A stretch of DNA of 64,000 bases, from the NCBI RefSeq assembly GCF_900105185.1, contig NZ_FNTJ01000001.1, positions 4,236,501-4,300,500 of the forward strand, written 5' to 3'. The position numbers and the translations under genes are program-made. The notes beneath the pieces are model-generated. The model ran no database searches and was not told the DNA's origin. It saw nothing but the letters and a program-made list of their open reading frames with translations. The stretch comes from Pseudomonas saponiphila (lineage in GTDB: Bacteria > Pseudomonadota > Gammaproteobacteria > Pseudomonadales > Pseudomonadaceae). Positions 10,172-18,829 of this stretch are shown piece by piece. Within the stretch, counting starts at the first letter, position 1, and every line of letters begins with the position of its first letter.

Positions 10172-11149
10172 TCAAACCCGCCGATTGGCGCGCTGGCTGC
10201 GATAGGTGTCCAGCACCACGGCAATCACAATGACCGCACCGGTGATGATGCGCTTGGTCGGTTCGGATGCGCCGATTTGCGCCAGGCCCGCAGCCAGCAC
10301 GGAAATAATCAAGACGCCAAAGAAGGTACTGATCACCGAACCGCGTCCGCCCATCAGGCTGGTGCCGCCGATCACCACCGCGGCGATGACCTGCAACTCC
10401 AGACCGGAGCCCGCATTCGGGTCTGCCGCTTCCAGGCGAGAAATTTGAAACAGCGCCGCAATGCCCGCCAACAATCCCATCAGGCTGAACACCAGGATCT
10501 TGTAGGGTTTGGGGTTGATCCCCGCCAGGCGCACCGCTTCTTCGTTGGTACCGATGCCGATCAGGTAGCGGCCGAACACAGTGCGCGTCAGCACCGCCTG
10601 GGCCAGAAAGATAATCAGCAGGGCAATGATAAACGACGGCGAAATGCCAAAGGCAATCGGATTCGACAGCCAGGCAAAGGCGTCGCCGATATAGGCGGTG
10701 CGCGAGCCGGTCATCTGGTAGGCCACGCCCCGGGCCATTTCCAGCACCCCCAGGGAAACGATGAACGACGGAATGCGCCAGGCCACGGTGATCGATCCGG
10801 TGATGGTTCCCGCCAGCGCCGCACACGCCATGCCCAGCAACGCCGCAGGTACCACGCTCCAGCCCCAGCCGAGGATCGCCACGCTGACCGTCGAAGCGGC
10901 CAGGGCCAGCACCGAGCCAACGGACAAATCGATGCCGCCGATGATCAGCACAAAGGTCATGCCCACCGCCAGCACCATCAGGTCGGGAATCTGGTTGGCC
11001 AGGGTGCTGAACGTGTCATAGGAGAGGAAGTGACTGCTGAGCAGGGAGAACAGAACAATCATCCCCAACAAGGCCCCCGCCAGCCCCAGGTAAGTGCCGA
11101 GGCCGTAGTAATGGCCGCCTCGCTTGCCGCTTGCAGGTGCAGTATTCAT
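10172..11149 (-). CDS. rbsC: Ribose ABC transporter permease
   Basis: This 325-residue inner-membrane permease has about eight to ten hydrophobic segments. The GGIDLSVGSVLALA and AAVVIGGTSLMGGRGSV blocks are typical of the RbsC/BPD_transp_2 family. It forms the channel of RbsABC. The start overlaps the rbsA stop by 4 bases and only 3 nt separate its stop from the rbsR start. Confidence 0.97.
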   Translation of the reverse strand: MNTAPASGKRGGHYYGLGTYLGLAGALLGMIVLFSLLSSHFLSYDTFSTLANQIPDLMVLAVGMTFVLIIGGIDLSVGSVLALAASTVSVAILGWGWSVVPAALLGMACAALAGTITGSITVAWRIPSFIVSLGVLEMARGVAYQMTGSRTAYIGDAFAWLSNPIAFGISPSFIIALLIIFLAQAVLTRTVFGRYLIGIGTNEEAVRLAGINPKPYKILVFSLMGLLAGIAALFQISRLEAADPNAGSGLELQVIAAVVIGGTSLMGGRGSVISTFFGVLIISVLAAGLAQIGASEPTKRIITGAVIVIAVVLDTYRSQRANRRV

Positions 11150-12699
11150 GGTGCGTTCCTAGGCGCCACTTCATTGAGCAGCGCATCTCGTTTCTGATAG
11201 CCGGCAAAGGCGGCGGCAAGCAATTCGTCCTGGGTCCAGCTGTCACGCTCGAAGGTGTCGATCAGACGTCCGGCAGACAGCACGCCGATGCGGTCGCAGA
11301 TCAGCATCAACTCGCGCAAGTCGCTGGACACCACCACCAGAGCCTTGCCCTGGCGGGTCAACTCGCCCAGCAGGCCGTAGATATCGAACTTGGCGCCGAC
11401 ATCGATGCCGCGAGTGGGTTCGTCGAACAGCAGCACCGAGCAGTCGCGCTCCAGCCAGCGACCGATCACTACTTTCTGCTGGTTGCCGCCGGACAATTCA
11501 CTGACCCGTTGCGCCGGGCTGGAACTGCGAATGCGCATGGCGTCGATCTGCCGCCGAGCCAACTGCTCCTCGTCCTGGCCATTGACCAGGCCACGACGGG
11601 AAATCGCCGGCATATTGCCCAAGGCGATATTGGCGCTGATCGACTGGGTCAGCAGCAGGCCCTCTCCCTTGCGGTCCTCGGTGATCAGGGCAATACCGTT
11701 GGCCACGGCGTCCACCGGCGAGCGAATGCTCACAGGCCGCGCCGGCGTCCCCAGGGCAATGCTGCCGCTGTCGGCAGCATCGGCGCCGAAGATCAGGCGC
11801 AACAGCTCAGTACGCCCTGCCCCGATCAGCCCGGAAATCCCGAAGATCTCGCCGCTGCGCACCGCAAACGACACATCGCGAACCTTGTCCGAACGGCAAA
11901 GGTTGCTCACCGTCAGCGCCGGGGCGCCGATCTTGCGCTCACCCAGATCGATATGCTCGCCCAGCTCGCGCCCCACCATCAGGTTCACCAACTGCTCGCT
12001 GTTGTAGTTGGCCATGGGCTCGACACAGACCAGGCAACCATCGCGCAATACGGCAATGCGCTGGGCAATCCGGGACAGTTCTTCCAGGCGATGGGAGATA
12101 TAGATGATCGATACACCCCGAGCCTGCAGACGGGCGATCTGCTCGAAAAGCATCTCCACCTCGCGAGCCGTGAGCATGGCCGTGGGCTCATCAAGAATCA
12201 GCACATGGCAGTCGCCGATCAGGTTGCGGGCAATCTCCACCATTTGCTGATGGCCGATGCCCAACTCGCCCACCAGGGTGTCAGGATCGATGGCGTCCAG
12301 GCCGACCTGGGCCATGGCTTCGATCGCCGCCTTGCGCAGTTGCTTGCGGCTGATCCAGCCGCCATTGCTGGGCAGGTTGTCGAGAAACAGGTTTTCGGCC
12401 ACCGACAGGGTCGGCAGCAGGTTGAGCTCCTGCATGACCATGCGGATACCCAGGTCCTCGGCCTGGGTGCGGCTAGCGGGACGATAGTCCTGACCATTGA
12501 ACTGCATGTGCCCGATGGTCGGACTGACCAGGCCACCGATGATCTTCGACAGGGTACTCTTGCCGGCACCGTTTTCCCCGGTCAGGGCCAGCACCTCCCC
12601 GCGCAGCAGCGTCAGGTCGATGCCGGTCAATACCGGTTGTGCATAGGTCTTGCCGATACCGCTGACCGAAAGGACAGCGTTCGCAGCGGAAACTGACAT
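11146..12699 (-). CDS. rbsA: Ribose ABC transporter ATP-binding protein (double ABC)
   Basis: RbsA energises ribose import. The 517-residue protein has two ABC domains. The first has Walker A GENGAGKST, a degenerate signature region ELGIGHQQMVEIARN and Walker B VLILDEPTA. The second has a divergent Walker A (GLIGAGRTE), signature LSGGNQQKVVIGRWL and Walker B LLFDEPTRG. Degenerate second nucleotide sites are usual in sugar importers of this class. It lies 57 nt after rbsB and overlaps rbsC. Confidence 0.97.
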   Translation of the reverse strand: MSVSAANAVLSVSGIGKTYAQPVLTGIDLTLLRGEVLALTGENGAGKSTLSKIIGGLVSPTIGHMQFNGQDYRPASRTQAEDLGIRMVMQELNLLPTLSVAENLFLDNLPSNGGWISRKQLRKAAIEAMAQVGLDAIDPDTLVGELGIGHQQMVEIARNLIGDCHVLILDEPTAMLTAREVEMLFEQIARLQARGVSIIYISHRLEELSRIAQRIAVLRDGCLVCVEPMANYNSEQLVNLMVGRELGEHIDLGERKIGAPALTVSNLCRSDKVRDVSFAVRSGEIFGISGLIGAGRTELLRLIFGADAADSGSIALGTPARPVSIRSPVDAVANGIALITEDRKGEGLLLTQSISANIALGNMPAISRRGLVNGQDEEQLARRQIDAMRIRSSSPAQRVSELSGGNQQKVVIGRWLERDCSVLLFDEPTRGIDVGAKFDIYGLLGELTRQGKALVVVSSDLRELMLICDRIGVLSAGRLIDTFERDSWTQDELLAAAFAGYQKRDALLNEVAPRNAP

Positions 12700-12756
12700 A
12701 GGAAACTCTCCATGCGCTCACCCTTGCGGGCGAGCGCCGTTGGGCCGTCGCAACGA

Positions 12757-13713
12757 CTATTTGGTGACCAGCGCAACCGGAGTTTCGATCACGCCATTGG
12801 CACCGCTGTCGACCTTCTCGCCCTTGAGGATCTTCAGCGCCGTCTCGATACCGAACACCGCCTGCTTGGCGGCGAACTGATCGGCAGTGGCCAGGACCCG
12901 GCCATCCTTGAGCATCGGCTTGATGGCGTTGATATTGTCGTAGCCCACTACCTGGACCTTGCCCGCCTTGCCGGCGGCCCGCACAGCGGACACCGCCCCT
13001 ACCGCCATGCTGTCGTTGCCGGCCAGCAACGCCTTGAGATTCGGATACTCGCTGAGCATGGCCGAGGCGACGCGGTTGCCGGCGTCTATCTCCCAGTCAC
13101 CCGATTGCAGCGACACCACCTTGATCTGCGCGGCCTCCATTGCGTCCTTGAAGCCGGCGGTGCGCTGTTGCGCATTGGTGGTGGTGGAGACGCCTTCGAT
13201 GATCCCGACTTCATCCCCGGCCTTGAGTTGCTTGGCCAGGTACTCACCCACCAGGCGTGCGCCCTTGCGGTTGTCCGGCCCGACGAAAGGCACGCTGATG
13301 TTCTTGCTCTTGAGCACCCCGGGATCGAGCTGGTTATCGATATTGATCACCGTGATCCCGGCGTCCACCGCCTTCTTGATCACCGGCACCATCGCCTTGG
13401 AGTCGGCGGGAGCGATCACCAGGGCGTTGACCTTGGAGACAATCATCTGCTCGACGATACGGATCTGGTTGGCGGTATCGGTTTCGTCCTTGATGCCGTT
13501 GGACACCAGGTCGAAATCGCCGGAGTGCTCTTTCTGATAAGCCTTGGCACCGTCTTCCATGGTCAGGAAGAACTCGTTGGCCAGGGATTTCATGACCAGG
13601 GCGACCTTGGGTTTCTGCGGGGTGTCGGCCAGAGCCGAAGAGACAGGAAGGGCAGCGGATGCAGCGGCCAAAACGGCGACAGCGAGTAGACGTCCAGCAA
13701 AGGGCAGCTTCAT
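12757..13713 (-). CDS. rbsB: Periplasmic ribose-binding protein
   Basis: This solute-binding protein captures ribose for RbsAC. A signal peptide (MKLPFAGRLLAVAVLAAASA...ALA) precedes a type I periplasmic-binding fold, with conserved motifs VALVMKSLANEFF, NIDNQLD, GPDNRKGARL, GNDSMAVGA and VGYDN. The 318-residue length is normal. It is the first gene of the operon, downstream of the RbsR palindrome. Of the ABC-type sugar binders, ribose is favoured by the accompanying rbsD and rbsK. Confidence 0.96.
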   Translation of the reverse strand: MKLPFAGRLLAVAVLAAASAALPVSSALADTPQKPKVALVMKSLANEFFLTMEDGAKAYQKEHSGDFDLVSNGIKDETDTANQIRIVEQMIVSKVNALVIAPADSKAMVPVIKKAVDAGITVINIDNQLDPGVLKSKNISVPFVGPDNRKGARLVGEYLAKQLKAGDEVGIIEGVSTTTNAQQRTAGFKDAMEAAQIKVVSLQSGDWEIDAGNRVASAMLSEYPNLKALLAGNDSMAVGAVSAVRAAGKAGKVQVVGYDNINAIKPMLKDGRVLATADQFAAKQAVFGIETALKILKGEKVDSGANGVIETPVALVTK

Positions 13714-13836
13714 GGGTTCACTCCGATCTTATGATTATTGTGAGCAGCGTTCGCCCGGCGGTGCCACCAGGTTAGCGGTGGCGCTGGCCGGCGCCATGCC
13801 TCGGAAAGATAGACGATCAGCGCTTCCCGAGCACCG

Positions 13837-13850
13837 CGCAAACGTTTGCG
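13837..13850. promoter_or_regulatory. Candidate RbsR operator
   Basis: CGCAAACGTTTGCG is a perfect 14-bp palindrome with a central CG, the form expected for a LacI-family operator. It lies 124 bp upstream of the rbsB start. It is the only such palindrome I saw in this gap. Assignment to RbsR is inference from position and family. Confidence 0.75.
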
Positions 13851-13950
13851 TAAAACGAACTATGCGAACCTCGCCAGAGTTTGTCAACGCGGTTCAATCT
13901 GCAATCAGAGAGCCTAAGCAGCCATTCGCAGCCGGCCGCTTGGAGAAGAA

Positions 13951-13976
13951 CCTGTCCGAAAATGCTCCCGGACAGG
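13951..13976 (-). terminator. Hairpin downstream of the 150-aa hypothetical gene
   Basis: Arms CCTGTCCG (13951-13958) and CGGACAGG (13969-13976) flank a 10-nt loop, 8 nt after the stop of the minus-strand gene at 13985. The minus-strand continuation is only moderately T-rich (TTCTTCTCC). Confidence 0.55.
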
Positions 13977-13984
13977 CTGATGAT

Positions 13985-14437
13985 TCAGGCGCTGGTATTC
14001 ACCAGACCACCGGAGGAGGAAGACTCCTTGGCCAACTCCCGCACCAGATTGGCCGAAACCTCTGCCAGGGCACCGTTGGTAGCCGCGACCTGCCCTTGAA
14101 TGGCCATGACTGTCGTCTGCTTGGCCTCGGGGGTTGGGTAGTTGGCGGCCTGGGCGGCAGCCAGCTGCTGTTGCTGCTCTCGAAGTTGCTGCTGCAGTTC
14201 CTCCATGCGCTTGAGCAGCATCTTTACCACGATGCTGTGATTGTCTGAGCTTGAGCTTTTGCTTTCAGACTGTTCGGCCTGCTTGCTGGAACCGACTCGC
14301 AAGCTACCCGACTCGTCGGTGCCCAGCGCGCTAGACGCCTGCTCGGCGGTGGCATCGTTCAATGCATTGATGGTCGCGGGTGACTTGCCATTGATCAGAA
14401 TGGCTCCTGCCCCTGGAAATCCGACTGACAGTGACAT
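13985..14437 (-). CDS. Hypothetical coiled-coil protein
   Basis: I do not recognise this 150-residue protein. The N-terminus MSLSVGFPGAGAILING is non-polar but not a classical signal peptide. A Ser/Lys-rich linker (about 50-66) leads to a predicted coiled coil (about 70-96, KRMEELQQQLREQQQQLAAAQ). A second helical part (VMAIQGQVAATNGALAEVSANLVREL) precedes a Ser/Gly tail. Composition suggests a secreted or structural low-complexity protein, but there is no direct evidence. A GGAG-type site lies upstream of the ATG. It is monocistronic. Confidence 0.65.
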   Translation of the reverse strand: MSLSVGFPGAGAILINGKSPATINALNDATAEQASSALGTDESGSLRVGSSKQAEQSESKSSSSDNHSIVVKMLLKRMEELQQQLREQQQQLAAAQAANYPTPEAKQTTVMAIQGQVAATNGALAEVSANLVRELAKESSSSGGLVNTSA

Positions 14438-15864
<1,427 letters not shown>

Positions 15865-15873
15865 CAGAACCCT

Positions 15874-15895
15874 GCTCGACCGGCCCCGGTCGAGC
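15874..15895 (+). terminator. Strong hairpin after ansB
   Basis: A perfect 10-bp stem (15874-15883 with 15886-15895, GCTCGACCGG/CCGGTCGAGC) has a 2-nt apparent loop, so the tip probably opens. It sits 10 nt after the stop. No T tract follows, so termination efficiency is uncertain. Confidence 0.55.
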
Positions 15896-16027
15896 ACGCT
15901 TGCAACCACTCGCCCGCCCGGGCGGGTGGTCCCGCTACCGCCTCCTCCCTCCCAGTAAAAATATCTGCTCGCCTCGTGAGACAAATGCGTAAAACGTGGT
16001 CAGAAGAACTTCTTGAATTTTAAGCAG

Positions 16028-16068
16028 TTGCGAAATTTCCTACAGTTAAATACTGTATGTTCGTACAG
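16028..16068 (+). promoter_or_regulatory. SOS promoter: LexA box over the -10
   Basis: CTGTATGTTCGTACAG at 16053-16068 fits the gamma-proteobacterial LexA box CTG-N10-CAG with the favoured CTGT...ACAG ends. It overlaps the -10 (TACTGT, 16051-16056) of a sigma-70 promoter whose -35 is TTGCGA (16028-16033), with a 17-bp spacer. The GTG of the first gene is 18 bp downstream of the box. This is the classical geometry of a LexA-repressed promoter. Confidence 0.85.
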
Positions 16069-16086
16069 CTTAATAAGGATTGTTCC

Positions 16087-16326
16087 GTGGCCACGACCCA
16101 AACGCCCCTCAGTTCCTACGAACGCCTGGGTGTACGCATCCAGAAAATCATCAACTCCCCCACCGCACAGAAAGCCAAGGCCGCGCTGATCTTCCGCCTC
16201 GCCGACGAACCCCAGGACGAGTGGGAGCGCCTGCTGGAAGAAATCGCCGAAAACGACAACGTTACCCTCGCCTATCGCGACGACGGCGGCGTGCAGATTT
16301 TCTGGGTTGTGCCGAAGGAAGACTGA
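16087..16326 (+). CDS. DUF1654-like small protein, predicted SOS-induced
   Basis: This 79-residue protein lacks a signal peptide. It contains the block SSYERLGVRIQKIINSPTAQKAKAALIFRLADEP followed by an acidic segment and a C-terminal strand region VQIFWVVPKED. It resembles the DUF1654 family of pseudomonads, whose function I do not know. I chose the GTG at 16087 because AAGGA lies 6-7 nt upstream; an in-frame ATG at 16057 would lie inside the LexA box. It lies 4 nt before endA and is probably co-transcribed with it. Confidence 0.8.
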   Translation: MATTQTPLSSYERLGVRIQKIINSPTAQKAKAALIFRLADEPQDEWERLLEEIAENDNVTLAYRDDGGVQIFWVVPKED

Positions 16327-16330
16327 GTCG

Positions 16331-17020
16331 ATGAGTGTTCGTTGTTTTGCCCTGCTGTTGCTGTTTCTCGCCTGTACCGCCCAAGCCGATGCGCCCCGTA
16401 CCTTCAGCGAAGCCAAGAAGGTCGCCTGGAAGCTCTATGCCCCACAATCCACCGAGTTCTATTGCGGCTGCAAGTACACCGGCAATCGGGTGAACCTGGC
16501 GGCCTGCGGCTACGTACCGCGCAAGAACGCCAAACGCGCCGAACGCATCGAGTGGGAACACATAGTGCCGGCCTGGCAGATCGGCCATCAGCGCCAGTGC
16601 TGGCAGCAAGGCGGACGCAAGAACTGCACGCGCACCGATACGGTCTATCAGCGCGCCGAAGCCGACCTGCACAACCTGGTACCGAGCATTGGCGAAGTGA
16701 ATGGCGACCGCAGCAACTTCAGCTTCGGCTGGCTGCCGGAGCAATCGGGCCAGTACGGTTCGTGCCTGACCCAGGTCGACTTCAAGGCCAAGAAGGTCAT
16801 GCCACGGCCGTCGATTCGCGGCATGATTGCCCGCACCTACTTCTACATGAGCAAGCAGTACGGCCTGCGCCTGTCGAAGCAGGACCTCCAGCTCTTCGAA
16901 GCCTGGAACAAGACCTACCCGGTGCAAGACTGGGAACGCCAGCGCAATCAGAGCGTGGCCTGTGTCATGGGGCGCGGCAATGAGTTCGTCGGCGCGGTCA
17001 ACCTCAAGGCCTGCGGCTGA
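16331..17020 (+). CDS. endA: Periplasmic endonuclease I
   Basis: Endonuclease I is a non-specific DNA endonuclease of the periplasm. The 229-residue protein from the ATG at 16331 has a signal peptide (SVRCFALLLLFLACTAQA). The His-containing core RIEWEHIVPAWQIG, the segment DLHNLVPSIGEVNGDRSN and several Cys pairs (FYCGCKY, AACGY, QCW, NCTR) are family features. It is cotranscribed with the DUF1654-like gene under a LexA-type promoter, so its expression is predicted to rise on DNA damage. A terminator follows directly. Confidence 0.93.
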   Translation: MSVRCFALLLLFLACTAQADAPRTFSEAKKVAWKLYAPQSTEFYCGCKYTGNRVNLAACGYVPRKNAKRAERIEWEHIVPAWQIGHQRQCWQQGGRKNCTRTDTVYQRAEADLHNLVPSIGEVNGDRSNFSFGWLPEQSGQYGSCLTQVDFKAKKVMPRPSIRGMIARTYFYMSKQYGLRLSKQDLQLFEAWNKTYPVQDWERQRNQSVACVMGRGNEFVGAVNLKACG

Positions 17021-17026
17021 AAGCAG

Positions 17027-17049
17027 ATCGCCCGCTGAACGCGGGCGAT
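17027..17049. terminator. Hairpin between endA and the SPOR lipoprotein gene
   Basis: A perfect 9-bp stem (17027-17035 with 17041-17049, ATCGCCCGC/GCGGGCGAT) with a 5-nt loop lies between convergent genes, 6 nt after the endA stop. Confidence 0.7.
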
Positions 17050-17071
17050 TCTGGATCCTGTGCAAACAGGC

Positions 17072-17437
17072 TTATTGCGCGGTTTGATGCTCGATGACAG
17101 TGACGTCGATATCGCGCTTCTTGGCCTTGACCAGCTTTTCGATCACTTCATTCTTCTTGGCCTCGGCTTCGGCCTGGGAAGCAAACGGACCGACCACCAC
17201 CAGGCGCTTGCCCCCAACGGTCAGCACATTGGAAATGATCCCGTGCTCGATCAGCCAGCCGGTCAGATCGCTTACCGCCTGAGGCAACTCGCTGCCCACC
17301 AGCACATCCCACTGCGGCGCGTTGGACGCCTGAACCGGTTGAACCTGCGCCGCCGCAGTCTTGTTTGCTTCGACCTGCTTGCCTTCGCCGCATCCGGCCA
17401 AGGCCAGCACCGCCATCATCATCGCTACTGTGCGCAC
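17072..17437 (-). CDS. Putative SPOR-domain lipoprotein
   Basis: This 121-residue protein has a short lipoprotein signal ending in LAGC (Cys16). After a linker of about 25 residues, the C-terminal 75 residues (WDVLVGSELPQAVSDLTGW ... RLVVVGPFASQAEAEAKKNEV) have the beta-alpha-beta pattern of SPOR domains, with the characteristic VGPF followed by a helix of A/E/K. SPOR domains bind denuded peptidoglycan glycan. Function beyond envelope attachment is unknown. It converges on endA. Confidence 0.75.
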   Translation of the reverse strand: MRTVAMMMAVLALAGCGEGKQVEANKTAAAQVQPVQASNAPQWDVLVGSELPQAVSDLTGWLIEHGIISNVLTVGGKRLVVVGPFASQAEAEAKKNEVIEKLVKAKKRDIDVTVIEHQTAQ

Positions 17438-17686
17438 AACCCACCCCTAGAAAGTCTGAGGCGGCGATTTTAGCACTCCAGCCACCAGAGACCTCGTCAC
17501 AAAATCAGGCCGAAACAGGAAGAATGATATTTATTGCCTATGTATAGTTGCGCCTGGGGAATTAATAGATCGCCTGCGCGTCAGAAAGAGGCACCCACTC
17601 AGTGGAACTTCGCACTAATCTATACCTAAGACCGACCTCTGCACTGTTTGAATCTGGTGCCCTACAAAGCTATCAAGGAGAAGATC

Positions 17687-17881
17687 ATGCTGATACTCAC
17701 CCGCAAAGTCGGTGAAAGCATAAACATCGGTGACGACATTACGATCACCATCCTCGGCGTCAGCGGCCAACAGGTCCGCATCGGAATCAACGCGCCAAAA
17801 GATGTCGCGGTACACCGCGAAGAAATCTATCAACGCATTCAGGCCGGACTCACTGCCCCGGACAAGCGCGAAACCCCTTGA
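17687..17881 (+). CDS. rsmE: RsmE, CsrA-family RNA-binding translational regulator
   Basis: RsmE is a 64-residue dimeric CsrA/RsmA protein that blocks translation by binding A(N)GGA motifs near ribosome binding sites and is titrated by the RsmX/Y/Z RNAs under GacS/GacA control. The protein starts [17 protein letters not shown], has the conserved [17 protein letters not shown] and [10 protein letters not shown] segments (the RNA-binding Arg of VHREEI is present) and ends [10 protein letters not shown], which I recall as RsmE of P. protegens rather than RsmA. Its own site is AAGGAG, itself an A(N)GGA motif, so self-regulation is plausible. The ATG at 17687 is favoured over an upstream frame. 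Confidence 0.93.
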
Positions 17882-18117
17882 ACTCAATGAGCACCCGCTC
17901 CTCGCCTGCAATCCAAGGCTGGTGCGGCGCGTGCCTTGTTCATCTTGAGCTTCTCCCCCTACACCGCCTGTCCTCTACGGACAGCGGCCACAACAGATTC
18001 CCGCGCAGCGGATTTTCGTCAACCACTGAACAACGCCCCTTTCTGGCAACCCATCCTGCCGCTGCCTCCCGGCCCGCGGCGCCGCAACGATGCAGGCGTC
18101 GCACCCGGGCACAGCGG

Positions 18118-18558
18118 TCAGGCGCCTGCTGACGGCTCCACCGGCTTGAACCCCAGGTCCTCGGTAAACCGCAGCAGGTAGCCATCAGGATCCTGCACCA
18201 GCAGGTTCAATTCACCATGCAGCAACTCATCATGGCGATACCAGCATTCCTGGATGTCCCTGCGCAAGGCGATACCGGCCTGCTTCAGCGCCAATGCCAG
18301 CTGGCGAATATCCGGGCACTCGATGGACAGGTTCATGCCGCGACCAAAGGGTGCCTGCAAGGGGCCTACCCGCCACTCCGACTCCTCCTGATCATCCTGT
18401 TCCAGCATCAATTGCCCACCGTTGAATGAAAGAAAGGCAAAGAAATGTTCGGGACGCTGATACTCCACCTTGAAACCCAGGGTATCGCGGTAAAAACACA
18501 GGCTGCGTTCCAGATGGCTGACCAGCATTTCCGGAACCAGGTTATTCATTTGAAACAT
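18118..18558 (-). CDS. VOC-family (glyoxalase/bleomycin-resistance type) protein
   Basis: This small protein (146 residues from the ATG at 18558) shows the paired beta-alpha-beta-beta-beta modules of the vicinal oxygen chelate fold: LVPEMLVSHLERSLCFYRDTLGFKV at the start, and LNLLVQDPDGYLLRFTEDLG at the end, with DPDGY/LRF typical of the family. AAGGA about 10 nt upstream supports the ATG at 18558; a further ATG at 18582 lacks a site. The substrate cannot be predicted. Confidence 0.8.
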   Translation of the reverse strand: MFQMNNLVPEMLVSHLERSLCFYRDTLGFKVEYQRPEHFFAFLSFNGGQLMLEQDDQEESEWRVGPLQAPFGRGMNLSIECPDIRQLALALKQAGIALRRDIQECWYRHDELLHGELNLLVQDPDGYLLRFTEDLGFKPVEPSAGA

Positions 18559-18752
18559 CGAGGGCTTTCCTTGCTCATTCAATCGAGCCGCGAACCTACC
18601 ACCAAGCCAAGCCCGAAAGCAGCATCGCTTACCAATGATTACAACTGAGCCAAGCTCACGCGAGGCAAGGACCTGCGACGGTAACCCGTATCAGCGTCTG
18701 CGCAGGCGTGATACCAAGGAATGAGGCAATCCGAACAGCCCCGGAAAAACGC

Positions 18753-18796
18753 AAAAAGCGGCCCGCATTCGGATCGACAATATCCGCGCGGGCCGC
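18753..18796 (-). terminator. Terminator of the chitinase operon
   Basis: Stem GCGGCCCGC (18758-18766) pairs with GCGGGCCGC (18788-18796) on either side of a partly paired loop. An A5 tract at 18753-18757 reads as the T tract on the minus strand, 33 nt after the chitinase stop. Confidence 0.8.
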
Positions 18797-18829
18797 CCGA
18801 TCATGCCCTCGGGCACTGACCTCTAGGCC

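Noticed and set aside
8252..11197. 981-codon open frame on the plus strand
   Set aside because: It lies antisense to rbsK, rbsR and rbsC, has His/Gln/Arg-rich composition and no domain. It arises from high GC at third positions of the real genes.
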